NCBI GenBank assembly: GCA_963771015.1
Contig: CAVYRN010000009.1
Coordinates: forward strand, 496,001-560,000
Direction: 5' to 3'
Source of the DNA: CAVSJJ01 sp963771015
Lineage (GTDB): Bacteria; Actinomycetota; Actinomycetes; Actinomycetales; Dermatophilaceae
DNA: 64,000 nt
Part shown: piece by piece, positions 17,200 through 26,206 of the stretch
Position numbering within the stretch: position 1 is the stretch's first letter
How the letters are laid out: each line of letters opens with the position of its first letter
Notes under the pieces: generated by a model
What the model saw: the letters and a program-made list of their open reading frames with translations, nothing else
What the model was told of the DNA's origin: nothing
Databases searched by the model: none
Made by a program: the position numbers and the translations under genes

Positions 17200-17988
17200 A
17201 TGCCGCCTGCTCGCCGTCGTCGATCGCCGAGCCTGCGGGTCGAGCGGGCGCTGCAGCGGGACGGCTACGGCATCCTCGCCGGCATGGACGAGGTGGGCCG
17301 AGGTGCCCTGGCGGGACCGGTGAGCGTCGGTGTCGTCCTCATCGACGAGTCCTCGCCGTCGGCCCCCACCGGGGTGCGTGACTCCAAGCTGCTCAGTCCG
17401 CGGGCCCGCGAGGCGATGGTCCCGAAGATCCGGCGGTGGTGTGTCGGCCACGCGGTCGGACACGCCTCGCCGGCCGAGATCGACGAGGTCGGGATCATCG
17501 CGGCGCTCCGGCTCGCGGGTGTTCGGGCCCTCGCCCAGCTCGACGTCGCCCCCGACCTCGTCATCCTCGACGGCAACCATGACTGGCTCACCGCACCGGA
17601 GGAGGTCGGCCTGCTGGCGTTCGCCGGCACCGGCCCGACAGCTCCGCCGGTGACGACGATGGTCAAGGCGGACCTGACGTGCTCGTCCGTGGCGGCCGCC
17701 AGCGTGCTGGCCAAGGTGACCCGGGACGCCCTGATGGTCCGCGCGGCCGTCGACCACCCGGCATACGGCTGGGCCGAGAACAAGGGGTATGCCGCCCCTG
17801 AGCACATCGAGGCGCTCCGCCGTCACGGCCCGTCGCCGTTGCACCGGACCTCGTGGCGGCTCCCGGGCACGATGGACGATGATGGGGCGGTGCCGCCGGA
17901 GGCGGTCGCGGACCTGGTGGTGTCGGAGGCGGAACCGATGCCGTCGCCGGTCCACCACCCAGCCGAGCAGGGGTTGACGAGCAGATGA
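17200..17988 (+). CDS. rnhB: Ribonuclease HII
   Basis: 262-aa RNase HII, which nicks at ribonucleotides in DNA-RNA hybrids. The active-site motif GMDEVGRGALAGPV puts Asp30 and Glu31 at about 17287; the later acidic residue is in LVILDGNHDWL and KADLTCSSVAAASVLAKVTRD is the conserved helix. The tail beyond residue 225 is acidic and not conserved. ATG 17200 is used, which falls inside a copy of the dispersed GTATGCC word. The stop overlaps the next ATG (ATGA), so translation is coupled to DUF2469. Confidence 0.95.
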   Translation: MPPARRRRSPSLRVERALQRDGYGILAGMDEVGRGALAGPVSVGVVLIDESSPSAPTGVRDSKLLSPRAREAMVPKIRRWCVGHAVGHASPAEIDEVGIIAALRLAGVRALAQLDVAPDLVILDGNHDWLTAPEEVGLLAFAGTGPTAPPVTTMVKADLTCSSVAAASVLAKVTRDALMVRAAVDHPAYGWAENKGYAAPEHIEALRRHGPSPLHRTSWRLPGTMDDDGAVPPEAVADLVVSEAEPMPSPVHHPAEQGLTSR

Positions 17989-18299
17989 GCGCTGAGGACC
18001 TCGAGAAGTACGAGAGCGAGATGGAGCTCGCCCTCTACCGCGAGTACCGCGATGTCGTCGGGCTGTTCAGCCACGTCGTCGAGACGGAGCGGCGGTTCTA
18101 CCTGTGCAACTCCGTCGACGTGAAGGTACGCGGCGACGGGGCCGAGGTGTTCTTCGACGTGACGATGCACGACGCGTGGGTGTGGGACATCTACCGCCCG
18201 GCGCGTTTCGCCAAGACGGTACGGGTCGTGACGTTCAAGGACGTCAACATCGAGGAGCTCGCGAAGTCGGACCTCGAGCTGCCCAAAGGCCTGTCCTAG
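17985..18299 (+). CDS. DUF2469 family protein (Rv2901c-like)
   Basis: 104-aa acidic protein found across actinobacteria directly after rnhB. MSAEDLEKYESEMELALYREYRDVV and the aromatic HDAWVWDIYRPARF segment are highly conserved family features. No catalytic motif or membrane segment is visible. ATG 17985 overlaps the rnhB stop by 4 nt. Its function is unknown; conserved position and sequence suggest a housekeeping role. Confidence 0.92.
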   Translation: MSAEDLEKYESEMELALYREYRDVVGLFSHVVETERRFYLCNSVDVKVRGDGAEVFFDVTMHDAWVWDIYRPARFAKTVRVVTFKDVNIEELAKSDLELPKGLS

Positions 18300-18330
18300 T
18301 CCTCGGGGCCGTGGGGCCCACCGGGCCGGC

Positions 18331-18369
18331 TTGTCCACAGGCTCGGCCGTCGCGTCGTCGTCGTCCACA
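18331..18369 (+). promoter_or_regulatory. Two DnaA-box-like nonamers upstream of yraN-comM-dprA
   Basis: TTGTCCACA (18331-18339) matches the actinobacterial DnaA box exactly, and TCGTCCACA (18361-18369) matches 8 of 9. They face the same way, 30 bp apart, in the 122-bp gap between DUF2469 and yraN. They could let DnaA regulate this operon or act as titration sites. Confidence 0.35.
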
Positions 18370-18421
18370 GCGGTGCCTGCGGCGCTGGTGAGGGCGACGG
18401 TGGACCGGCAGCCTGAGGGAC

Positions 18422-18814
18422 ATGGCACCGCTCGCATCCCCGTCCCGGCCTCCGAGCAACCCGCGACGTGAGCTGGGCGAGTACGGCGAGGCCCTCGCCG
18501 CGCGGTTCCTGCGCGAGCAGGGCATGGTGATCCTCGCTCGCAACTGGCGCTGTGCGACGGGCGAGATCGACATCGTCGCCCGTGACGGCGACTGCCTCGT
18601 CGTGTGTGAGGTCAAGACGCGGCGTGGGTCGCGGTTCGGTATGCCGGTCGAGGCGGTGACCTGGGCCAAGGTGGTCCGGCTGCGGCGGCTCGCGGCGGCC
18701 TGGCTGCATGCCGATGGGGCAAGGGCGGGGTCGGTACGCATCGACGTCGTCGGCATCCTGGTCCCGGTCGACGGTCCGCCCCGGGTCCACCACGTCCCGG
18801 CGGTCGGGTCGTGA
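18422..18814 (+). CDS. YraN family (UPF0102) endonuclease-like protein
   Basis: 130 aa. The core ELGEYGEALAARFLREQG, then GEIDIVARDG and VVCEVKTRRG, is the UPF0102 signature: an Asp and a Glu-x-Lys arranged as in PD-(D/E)XK nucleases. The family is linked to competence and DNA processing genes. ATG 18422 has GAGGGA close upstream. The stop overlaps the GTG of comM, so the pair is translationally coupled, and dprA follows. Confidence 0.92.
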   Translation: MAPLASPSRPPSNPRRELGEYGEALAARFLREQGMVILARNWRCATGEIDIVARDGDCLVVCEVKTRRGSRFGMPVEAVTWAKVVRLRRLAAAWLHADGARAGSVRIDVVGILVPVDGPPRVHHVPAVGS

Positions 18815-20349
18815 GTCTGGGACGCACCCGCGCGGTGGCCCTGCACGGGATCGACGGCGCCATGGTCGATGTCGAGGCCCACATCGCTCCGGGGCTCCCA
18901 CACATGACGGTGACGGGGCTGCCCGACGCCGCCTGTGCCCAGGCGCCGGACCGGGTGCGCTCGGCGGCGGCCACGAGCGGCATGCCGGTCCCGCCTCATC
19001 GGGTGACGGTCAACCTCTCGCCCGCGTCCATCCCCAAGCAGGGGTCGCTCTTCGACCTGGCCATCGCCGTGGCGATCCTCGCCGCGGCCGGGGTCATCCG
19101 CTCGGCCGTGGCCGAGGGGGTCGTCCACCTGGGCGAGCTCGGTCTCGACGGGCGGGTGCGGCCGGTGCGGGGGGTCCTTCCCGCGGTCCTCGCCGCGGCC
19201 CGGCACGGGGTCCGACACATCGTCGTGCCGGTCGAGAACGCGGCGGAGGCGGCCTTGGTCGAGCAGGTGACGGTCCATGCCGCGCCGGACCTGACGACGG
19301 TGGTGGGCTGGTATGCCGACGCAGCGGCGGGCGTGCCGCTGCCGGTGGCCGAGCCGTCGGCCGGTCCGGTGGAGCACGCGGGTCCGCTGCGTGACCTCGC
19401 CGAGGTCATCGGTCAGCCGGACGCCCGGCTCGCCCTCGAGATCGCCGCGAGCGGGGGTCACCACCTGCTCCTCGACGGCCCTCCCGGGGCGGGGAAGACG
19501 ATGCTCGCCGAGCGGCTTGTGACGATCCTGCCGCGGCTCACCCGCGAGGAGGCGCTGGAGAGCGGGGCGATCCGTTCGCTCGCGGGCGCGATGGGGGAGG
19601 TCACCGGGCTCGACCTCACTCCACCGTTCGTCGCCCCGCACCACAGTGCGACGGTCGCCTCGCTCGTCGGTGGTGGCTCGGGCCAGATCCTGCCCGGAGC
19701 GGTGTCCCGGGCCCACCGGGGGGTCCTCTTCCTCGACGAGGCGGCCGAGTTCTCGATGGCCGTGCTCCAGACCCTGCGCCAGCCGCTCGAGTCAGGTGAG
19801 GTCGTCATCGCCCGGGCGCGCAACGTCGTTCGCTTCCCCGCCCGGTTCCAGCTCATCCTCGCGACGAACCCCTGCCCGTGTGGCAAGGCCTGGGGCAAGG
19901 CGCTGGACTGCACGTGCCGTCCTCAGGAGCTGCGGTCCTACGCTGCCAAGCTGTCCGGCCCACTCATGGACCGTGTCGACCTTCAGATCCTCGTCCCGCC
20001 GGTGCGGCGATCGGCCTTCGGGGAGCAGGGCGGCGAGTCGAGCGCCGAGGTCGCGGGCCGGGTGCTGCGCGCCCGAGATGCGCAGCACGCCCGGTGGTCC
20101 GGGATCGGGTGGCCGACGAACGGCGAGGTGCCCGGGCACGTCCTGCGGCGAGCCCCCTGGCGCCTTCCTCGGTCGGTGACCGGGTTCCTCGACCGTTCGC
20201 TCGACCGGGGGTTGCTCACCCTGCGGGGCTACGACCGGGTGCTTCGCGTCGCCTGGACGGTCGCCGACCTCGCTGGACGCCCCACCCCGTCGGCGGAGGA
20301 CGTCGGGCTGGCCCTCGGCCTCCGCCACCAGGGGAGCGTGGCCGCGTGA
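18811..20349 (+). CDS. comM: YifB/ComM family Mg-chelatase-like AAA+ ATPase
   Basis: 512 aa. The N-terminal Lon-like domain (SLGRTRAVALHGIDG..., HIAPGLPHMTVTGLPD) is followed by an AAA+ module with Walker A GPPGAGKTM near 19480 and Walker B GVLFLDEAAEF near 19720, a zinc-like NPCPCGK segment near 19867, and a C-terminal helical domain. In naturally competent bacteria ComM is a branch-migration helicase that integrates incoming DNA; in others its role is unclear. GTG 18811 overlaps the yraN stop and the gene's own stop overlaps dprA. Confidence 0.94.
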   Translation: MSLGRTRAVALHGIDGAMVDVEAHIAPGLPHMTVTGLPDAACAQAPDRVRSAAATSGMPVPPHRVTVNLSPASIPKQGSLFDLAIAVAILAAAGVIRSAVAEGVVHLGELGLDGRVRPVRGVLPAVLAAARHGVRHIVVPVENAAEAALVEQVTVHAAPDLTTVVGWYADAAAGVPLPVAEPSAGPVEHAGPLRDLAEVIGQPDARLALEIAASGGHHLLLDGPPGAGKTMLAERLVTILPRLTREEALESGAIRSLAGAMGEVTGLDLTPPFVAPHHSATVASLVGGGSGQILPGAVSRAHRGVLFLDEAAEFSMAVLQTLRQPLESGEVVIARARNVVRFPARFQLILATNPCPCGKAWGKALDCTCRPQELRSYAAKLSGPLMDRVDLQILVPPVRRSAFGEQGGESSAEVAGRVLRARDAQHARWSGIGWPTNGEVPGHVLRRAPWRLPRSVTGFLDRSLDRGLLTLRGYDRVLRVAWTVADLAGRPTPSAEDVGLALGLRHQGSVAA

Positions 20350-21467
20350 GCGCCCCGGGCCGCTGGGGCGAGGATCGATGGGCCCGGGTCGCCTGGAGCC
20401 GGATCGCGGAGCCGGGCGTCGTCCAGGTGCACGCGTGGATCCAGGCCCACGGCGCCGCCGGAGCCCTCGAGGCGCTCCGCTCGGGCCGGCTCGGGGCCGG
20501 CGAGGGGTATGCCGCCCGCCTCGCCGAGATCGACCTCGACCAGATGGCGCGGGTGCTGTCCCGGCTCGGGGTGCGGGTCGTCGTCCCCGGCGACGAGGAG
20601 TGGCCCGACGGCCTGGAGATCCTCGCCGACCCGCCGCCGTGCCTCTACGTTCGGGGCGCGCTCCGGCTCGGTCCGGCCCTGGAGCGCAGCGTCGCCGTCG
20701 TCGGGTCCCGAGCCGCAACCCAGTACGGAACCCAGACCGCCTGGGAGATCGGCGAGGGGCTCGTCGGCCGCGGCGCGACGGTCGTCTCGGGTGCGGCATA
20801 CGGCATCGACGCGGCGGCACATCGCGGGGCGCTCGCGGGCGAGGGGCCGACCGTGGCCGTCCTCGCGTGCGGTCCGGACCGCGTCTACCCGCAGGGCCAC
20901 GAGGCCCTCCTCGCCCGGATCGCGGACACCGGCGCCGTGGTCACCGAGGTCCCCGTCGGCTGGGCGCCGCTGCGCAGCCGCTTCCTCTCCCGCAACCGGC
21001 TCATCGCGACGATGACCCTCGGCACGGTCGTCGTCGAGGCCGGCCTGCGTTCCGGTTCGCTCAACACCATCTCCCACGCGCGGAAGTACCACCGGCACGT
21101 TGCCGCAGTGCCGGGGCCGGTGACCTCCGCCGTCAGCGCGGGATGCCACCGGATCATCCGCGAGGGCGGCACCCTGGTCACCGATGCGGCCGAGGTCCTC
21201 GACCTGATGGGCCGGCTCGGCCTCGACGAGGCACCTCCCAAGCGGGCCCCGGCGACACCCGACTCCGACCTCGGAGCGGACGATCGTCTCGTGTGGTCGG
21301 CCGTGCCGGTGCGGCGCGGCACCTCGGTCCGGTCGCTGGCCGGGATGACCGGGCAGAGCGCGGCCGCCGTCCATGCGGCCCTGGCCCGGCTCGAGCTGCT
21401 GGGCCTGGTGCGTCGCGAGGGCGACCAGTGGCGCAAGGCCCCGCGTCCGAACCGGCGATCCGCCTGA
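20346..21467 (+). CDS. dprA: DNA processing protein DprA
   Basis: 373 aa. DprA/Smf binds single-stranded DNA and loads RecA. The Rossmann core has SVAVVGSRAATQYG near 20689, GLVGRGATVVSGAAYGIDAAAHRGAL, VAVLACGPDRVYPQGH and FLSRNRLIATM near 20980, the family signature. A C-terminal winged helix follows (SLAGMTGQSAAAVHAALARLELLGLVRR). GTG 20346 overlaps the comM TGA (GTGA); the frame is open further upstream but that part lies inside comM. Third gene of the yraN-comM-dprA operon. Confidence 0.95.
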   Translation: MSAPGRWGEDRWARVAWSRIAEPGVVQVHAWIQAHGAAGALEALRSGRLGAGEGYAARLAEIDLDQMARVLSRLGVRVVVPGDEEWPDGLEILADPPPCLYVRGALRLGPALERSVAVVGSRAATQYGTQTAWEIGEGLVGRGATVVSGAAYGIDAAAHRGALAGEGPTVAVLACGPDRVYPQGHEALLARIADTGAVVTEVPVGWAPLRSRFLSRNRLIATMTLGTVVVEAGLRSGSLNTISHARKYHRHVAAVPGPVTSAVSAGCHRIIREGGTLVTDAAEVLDLMGRLGLDEAPPKRAPATPDSDLGADDRLVWSAVPVRRGTSVRSLAGMTGQSAAAVHAALARLELLGLVRREGDQWRKAPRPNRRSA

Positions 21468-21518
21468 CCGGCGGGCCGGACGGCGGGTCGTTTGCCATGG
21501 CGGCGCCCATTTGCGACG

Positions 21519-22445
21519 GTGGAGGACGTGGCGGACGGAGCGGCGGTCGAGGTGCGGGATGCGTTCGCGCGCCATCTGCGCTCCGAGAAGGGGCGGTCCG
21601 AGCACACGGTGCGGGCCTACCTCGGCGACGTCGACGCCTTCCTCGGGTACGTCGGCCTCGCCGACGGCGGCCGGGCGCTCGCCGAGGTCACGCTGGGCGA
21701 CCTGCGGGGCTGGCTCGGTGCCCTGGCCGCCGGTGGCGCGGCACGGGCCACCTTGGCCCGCCGGGCCGCGGCCGTGCGGACGTTCTTCCGCTGGGCCGCA
21801 CGCACCGGTCTGGTCCCGGCCGACCCCTCGCTGCGGCTCACCGCGCCGAAGCGGCATCGTTCCCTGCCGCCCGTCCTCGCCCAACGCGACGTGACGGCGC
21901 TGCTCGATGTCGCGGCGGTGGCCGCCGACGACGACGACCCGATCCACCTGCGCAACCGGGCGATCCTCGAGCTCCTCTACGCGACGGGCATCCGGGTCGG
22001 GGAGCTCGTCTCGCTGGACGTCGATGACGTCGACCTCGCCGCGAACGTCGTCCGGGTCTTCGGCAAGGGGGCCAAGGAGCGGACCGTCCCGTTCGGCGGT
22101 CCCGCCCGGCAGTCCCTCCTGGTCTGGCTCGACCGCGGCCGCCCGGGGCTGGTGTCCGCGGGCAGCGGCGCGGCCCTGTTCCTCGGTCGGCGGGGGGGCC
22201 GGGTCGATCCCCGACAGGTGCGCGCCCTCGTCCACGAGATGATGGGCCACGTGCCCGACGCCCCGGATGTCGGGCCGCACGGTCTGCGGCACAGCGCAGC
22301 GACCCACCTGCTCGAGGGGGGCGCCGACGTCCGCATGGTCCAGGAGCTGCTCGGCCACGCGTCGTTGGCGACGACCCAGATCTACACGCACGTGTCCATC
22401 GACCGGCTCAAACGGTCCTACACCCAGGCGCACCCCCGTGCCTGA
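21519..22445 (+). CDS. xerC: Tyrosine recombinase XerC
   Basis: About 308 aa. It resolves chromosome dimers at dif. An N-terminal SAM-like domain (FARHLRSEKGRSEHTVRAYLGD) precedes the catalytic domain with Arg in ATGIRVGELVSL, Lys in GKGAKERTVPF, the HGLRHSAATHLLEGG box and the nucleophile Tyr in HASLATTQIYTHVS. The start is uncertain: TTG 21492, GTG 21519 and GTG 21528 are all in frame without a good ribosome binding site. It lies 51 nt after dprA, and the next gene overlaps its end by 8 nt. Confidence 0.93.
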   Translation: MEDVADGAAVEVRDAFARHLRSEKGRSEHTVRAYLGDVDAFLGYVGLADGGRALAEVTLGDLRGWLGALAAGGAARATLARRAAAVRTFFRWAARTGLVPADPSLRLTAPKRHRSLPPVLAQRDVTALLDVAAVAADDDDPIHLRNRAILELLYATGIRVGELVSLDVDDVDLAANVVRVFGKGAKERTVPFGGPARQSLLVWLDRGRPGLVSAGSGAALFLGRRGGRVDPRQVRALVHEMMGHVPDAPDVGPHGLRHSAATHLLEGGADVRMVQELLGHASLATTQIYTHVSIDRLKRSYTQAHPRA

Positions 22446-23493
22446 CGAGTTCGACATCCCCTCCTGGGTCTCCGAGCGCGGCGTGCCCAACGGGCCCACC
22501 ACGTCGACGGGGCGCACCACCTCGACGCCGGCCCGGACCGCCTGGTCCGGCGATGACCCACCCCAGACCCGGCGTGGCCTACGGGCAGCCACGGGGCGGG
22601 GGGCGGCCGGACGGTGGCCTCCCGAGCTGCCGAACCCCGAGCCGCCGAACCCCGAGCGGCGCAGCCGGGAGGGCGGCCGGCACCGTCCGCCGGGCGCCCG
22701 GCATCGCGGTCCCAGCCGTCGGGTCCGCCTCCACCGCACGATGGCGGCGACGGCGACGCTCGTGCTCCTGATCAGCGGTGCGGCGTACCTCCATGCCCGC
22801 GACAGCGCCGCCGCACAGGCGGGCGAGCCGGCGCTGACCGCCGGCGCCGCCGTCCCGTCCACGACCCCGGTCCGGGCCGAGTCCGCCTCGCCGACCACAA
22901 CGTCCACGCCGACGCCGACGCCGACCCCAACGCCGACCGTCGTCCAACACGGCAGCGGCACCTTCGCGACGGTCGCCCTGCCGGCGCTCGCCAACGGTGC
23001 CGCGCCGTCCGGTGCCCGGGTCATCCGGATCGGCTTCCAGATCGAGGGCGGGCTCGGGGTCGACCCCGCGTCGGTCGCCGGCAGGATCGCCGCGGCCCTC
23101 GTGGACAAGCGCGGCTGGGAGCGCAGGGACCGCGTCCGGTTCCAGTTCGTCACCGCCGCCCAGCTCGCCCGCGGCGAGGTCGACATCACCGTCCGCCTGT
23201 CCAGCCCGGACACGACCGACAAGCTGTGCCGACCGCTGTCGACGAACGGCTACACCTCGTGCTTCGCCAACCACCGGGCGGTGCTCAATGTCGCCCGGTG
23301 GCTCACCGGGGTCCCGTTCTACAAAGGACATCTCGACCTGTACCGCACGTACATGGTCAACCATGAGGTCGGCCACGGCCTCGGCCACGGCCACGTCGGC
23401 TGCCCTGCGACAGGGGCCAAGGCGCCCACGATGCTTCAGCAGACGCTGCGCCTTGACGGATGCGTCATCAACCCCTATCCGATGGTGGCCTGA
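22438..23493 (+). CDS. DUF3152 membrane-anchored metzincin-like protein
   Basis: 351 aa. A disordered basic N-terminal region (residues 1-100) precedes one membrane helix (about 102-120), then a Thr/Pro linker with a PTPTPTP run, then a DUF3152 domain. Near the C-terminus NHEVGHGLGHGHVGC fits the HExxHxxGxxH zinc motif of metzincin proteases, at about 23350-23400. Four cysteines may form disulfides outside the cell. It overlaps xerC by 8 nt, but their functions are probably unrelated. Whether DUF3152 proteins are active proteases is not established to my knowledge. Confidence 0.85.
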   Translation: MPDEFDIPSWVSERGVPNGPTTSTGRTTSTPARTAWSGDDPPQTRRGLRAATGRGAAGRWPPELPNPEPPNPERRSREGGRHRPPGARHRGPSRRVRLHRTMAATATLVLLISGAAYLHARDSAAAQAGEPALTAGAAVPSTTPVRAESASPTTTSTPTPTPTPTPTVVQHGSGTFATVALPALANGAAPSGARVIRIGFQIEGGLGVDPASVAGRIAAALVDKRGWERRDRVRFQFVTAAQLARGEVDITVRLSSPDTTDKLCRPLSTNGYTSCFANHRAVLNVARWLTGVPFYKGHLDLYRTYMVNHEVGHGLGHGHVGCPATGAKAPTMLQQTLRLDGCVINPYPMVA

Positions 23494-23522
23494 CCGCCTG
23501 GGGCCGAGCCCGCCGGTGCGCC

Positions 23523-24095
23523 TCAGCCCAGGGGCAGCAGGACGACCGGGCCGCTTCCCCTGATGAACCGCAGCGGGTCGACGTAGCGGCCGTCGTGGAC
23601 CGCGCCCAGGTGCAGGCAGGTCGCGGCGGGGTCGCAATGGCTCGGCCCGGACAGGACACCCACCACGTCGCCCCGGCGCACCTCCTGGCCGGCCGCCACC
23701 ACCGCCTCGACCGGCTCGTAGGTGCTGCGCAACCCCCCGGAATGGGCGATGGTCAGTGTGCCCCGGCCGGCCACCACCCCGACGTGGGTCACCACCCCGT
23801 CGGCCACAGAGAGAACCGTGACCGGCCCGGCGGCCGCCGGGCGGAGGTCGACCCCCCGGTGGCCCCGACCGTATGCCGTCGTCGGCGCGGCGAACCGGCG
23901 GGCCACCGAGGGGGTGGGGGGCAGCGGCCACGACCAGCGGTGCGTGGGCGTCGCGACGGACGACGCGACCTGCGGCGCGGCGGTCGGTGCGCGGGCCGCG
24001 CCCGCCCCGGCGCCGAACGACCCCGTCGCGGTCGCGCTCGCGAGGGCGACGGCGAGGACGGCCGGCCAGGCGAACGGGGACCAGGGGGACGTCAT
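23523..24095 (-). CDS. M23 family metallopeptidase (LytM-like)
   Basis: 190 aa. A signal peptide or membrane anchor (PFAWPAVLAVALASATATGSF) is followed by a LytM domain with the first zinc ligands in GHRGVDLRP and the later HLGAVHDG. The usual second motif HxH appears as LHLG, so one ligand differs from the classical pattern and activity is not certain. ATG 24095 is chosen because the hydrophobic segment follows and CAGGGT ends 6 nt before it. It converges with the DUF3152 gene. Expected role: peptidoglycan cleavage or activation of another hydrolase. Confidence 0.85.
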   Translation of the reverse strand: MTSPWSPFAWPAVLAVALASATATGSFGAGAGAARAPTAAPQVASSVATPTHRWSWPLPPTPSVARRFAAPTTAYGRGHRGVDLRPAAAGPVTVLSVADGVVTHVGVVAGRGTLTIAHSGGLRSTYEPVEAVVAAGQEVRRGDVVGVLSGPSHCDPAATCLHLGAVHDGRYVDPLRFIRGSGPVVLLPLG

Positions 24096-24190
24096 GGCAC
24101 CACCCTGCGCCGATCGGGACGTCGCGGCCACCGTGCCCCGCGGCCCTGTGGACGGCACCCGCCCGGCGAGGCGGGCTGTGGACGAGCGGG
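24096..24190. promoter_or_regulatory. Short gap upstream of the M23 gene with two GTCCACA-type sites
   Basis: On the minus strand, CAGGGT (24107-24102) is a candidate -10 ending 6 nt before the M23 start. TGTGGAC occurs at 24147 and 24177, again 30 bp apart; read on the minus strand the second is TCGTCCACA, 8 of 9 for a DnaA box. The spacing repeats that seen at 18331/18361. Confidence 0.3.
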
Positions 24191-25351
24191 TCAGCCCCGG
24201 GGCGAAGAGAGCCGGCTCACCGCTTCATGGAGCACCTCGTCACGCTTGCAGAACGCGAACCGAACCAGGGTACGGGCGGCGTCGGGGTCGTCGTGGAACA
24301 CCGAGACGGGCACGGCGACGACGCCCGCCCGGTGGGGTAGCTCCCGGCAGAAGTCCAGCGCGTCCACCGCGCCCAGGGGGGCGGCGTCGGCGATGACGAA
24401 GTACGTCCCGCGCGGCACCGCGACGTCGAGACCGGCCTCCCGCAGCCCCGCGACGAGCAGGTCTCGCTTGTCCTGCAGCGACCGCGCGACCCCGGCATAC
24501 GTGTCGTCGCCGAGGCCGAGCCCGACGGCCACCGCCGGCTGGAAGGGTCCTGACCCGACATAGGTGAGGAACTGCTTGACCGTCCGTACGGCGGTGACCG
24601 CCTCGGCCGGACCGGTGACCCAGCCGACCTTCCACCCGGTCGTCGAGAAGGTCTTGCCCGCCGAGGAGATGGTCAGCGTCCGCTCGAACATCCCGGGCAG
24701 CGTCGCCACCGGGATGTGCGCCGCCCCGTCGAACGTCAGGTGCTCGTACACCTCGTCGGTGACGACCCAGGCGTCGTGCTCGCGGGCCAACGCGCAGACC
24801 AGCTCGATCTCCTCGCGGGTGAAGACCTTGCCGGTCGGGTTGTGCGGGGTGTTGAGCAGGACGAGCCGGGTGCGCGGGGAGAAGGCCGCCCGCAGCGACG
24901 CCTCGTCGACCGCGAAGGCGGGGAAGCGCAGCACCGAGGTCCGCCGCACCGCCCCGGCCAGGGCGATCGACGCGGCATAGCTGTCGTAGTACGGCTCGAA
25001 CGTCACGACCTCGTCGCCCGGCTCGCACAGGGCGAGGATGGTCGCGGCGATGGCCTCCGTGGCTCCGACGGTGACGAGGACCTGCGAGTACGGGTCGAGC
25101 GGGAGCCCGTAGAACCGGCGCTGGTGGGCGGCGATCGCTTCGAGCAGCTCCGGGACGCCGGGTCCCGGGGGGTACTGGTTGCGCCCCCCGCGGATCGCGT
25201 CGACCGCCGCGTCGAGGATCTCCTGCGGCCCGTCGGTGTCGGGGAATCCCTGGCCGAGGTTGATGGCGCCGGTCTGCACGGCCAGCGCCGACATCTCGGC
25301 GAAGATCGTCGTCCCGAAGCCCCGCATCCGTTCGACGAGTGGTGAGGTCAC
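24191..25351 (-). CDS. Class I/II PLP-dependent aminotransferase (DapC/kynurenine aminotransferase-like)
   Basis: 386 aa. NLGQGFPDTDGP near the N-terminus, NTPHNPTGKVF, VTDEVYEHLTF and the PLP lysine in SAGKTFSTTGWKVGW are standard for subgroup I aminotransferases. The overall pattern resembles actinobacterial DapC (Rv0858c, N-succinyldiaminopimelate aminotransferase) and the YbdL/kynurenine aminotransferase group; sequence alone does not separate them. GTG 25351 is preceded on the minus strand by TAGCCT ending exactly 6 nt before it, a strong leaderless candidate. No ferredoxin or other dap gene is adjacent. Confidence 0.88.
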   Translation of the reverse strand: MTSPLVERMRGFGTTIFAEMSALAVQTGAINLGQGFPDTDGPQEILDAAVDAIRGGRNQYPPGPGVPELLEAIAAHQRRFYGLPLDPYSQVLVTVGATEAIAATILALCEPGDEVVTFEPYYDSYAASIALAGAVRRTSVLRFPAFAVDEASLRAAFSPRTRLVLLNTPHNPTGKVFTREEIELVCALAREHDAWVVTDEVYEHLTFDGAAHIPVATLPGMFERTLTISSAGKTFSTTGWKVGWVTGPAEAVTAVRTVKQFLTYVGSGPFQPAVAVGLGLGDDTYAGVARSLQDKRDLLVAGLREAGLDVAVPRGTYFVIADAAPLGAVDALDFCRELPHRAGVVAVPVSVFHDDPDAARTLVRFAFCKRDEVLHEAVSRLSSPRG

Positions 25352-25429
25352 CCCCGCAGGCTACCCAGCGCGGGCTCGGCACCGTGCCGGCAGGAACGAC
25401 ACCGCACCGCCCCCGACCGGAGGACGGCG

Positions 25430-26206
25430 TCAGACCACCTCCGCGCTCCGCCACCAGCGAGCGGTTCCCCAGACGCCCACGACGCCGACGAGCACCGGCA
25501 GGGCGAGCTGAGGGCCGGTCACCGCGGCCGCTGCCGCGGGCCCGCCCATGCCCGACCACAGCCCGGGGGCCGCCCAGGGGAACCAGGCGCCGGCACCGAG
25601 GATGGTGATGATCTGGGTGACGACCACGATGCCCAGCAGGGCGCCGATGCCGGCGAGGTACCCGCGGCCGGCGCTGGCCACCAGGGCGAGGGGGAGCGCG
25701 AGCAGGGTGGTGAGGACGGCGACCGCGACCGGGAGCGCCGCCGCCCGGAGGACCTCGACCGGGCCGGCCGCCGTCGCGAGGCCGAGGGTGAGACCGAGCG
25801 GCACGGCGACGAGGGCGCCGAGGACGGAGGTGGCCAGCCCCCAGCCGAGGACGATCACGGCCTTGGCCCACGCGATGTGCGCCCGACCCGCTGGGAGGGC
25901 GTAGAGCGAGCCGATGGTGCCGTCCGAGTACTCCCGGCCGAACACCCAGCAGACGACGACCCCGACGGCCAGCAGGGCACCCACCGACAGCAGCTGGGCC
26001 ATCAGGCCGAGATAGGCCGCCCAGGTTCGTCCGGTCACCATCGTCGCCGCCTTCGCCGCGAGCTGGCTGTCGCCGCCGGCGAGATAGGCGGCCATGAACC
26101 CGGCGGCGAGAGCGGGAAGGAGGCCGGCGAGGACCAGCGTCGCCACCCGGGCCACCGTGGAGCGGCGCAGCTTGAGGGCCTCGACGGCGAGGACGGCACG
26201 CATCAC
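25430..26206 (-). CDS. ABC-2 type transporter permease
   Basis: 258-aa protein with about six predicted helices and the REYSDGTIGSLYALPAGR loop typical of ABC-2 export permeases. Its start overlaps the end of the ATPase gene by 4 nt. It likely forms an exporter with that ATPase under control of the adjacent TetR regulator. The substrate is unknown; drug or lipid export is usual for this arrangement. Confidence 0.86.
   Translation of the reverse strand: MMRAVLAVEALKLRRSTVARVATLVLAGLLPALAAGFMAAYLAGGDSQLAAKAATMVTGRTWAAYLGLMAQLLSVGALLAVGVVVCWVFGREYSDGTIGSLYALPAGRAHIAWAKAVIVLGWGLATSVLGALVAVPLGLTLGLATAAGPVEVLRAAALPVAVAVLTTLLALPLALVASAGRGYLAGIGALLGIVVVTQIITILGAGAWFPWAAPGLWSGMGGPAAAAAVTGPQLALPVLVGVVGVWGTARWWRSAEVV

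Noticed and set aside
21492..22445. XerC as a phage or integron integrase
   Set aside because: It has the chromosomal XerC sequence pattern and the conserved position after dprA, with no attachment site or phage genes.
20229..23222. 997-codon open minus-strand frame
   Set aside because: It is a shadow of comM, dprA, xerC and the DUF3152 gene and has no recognisable domain.
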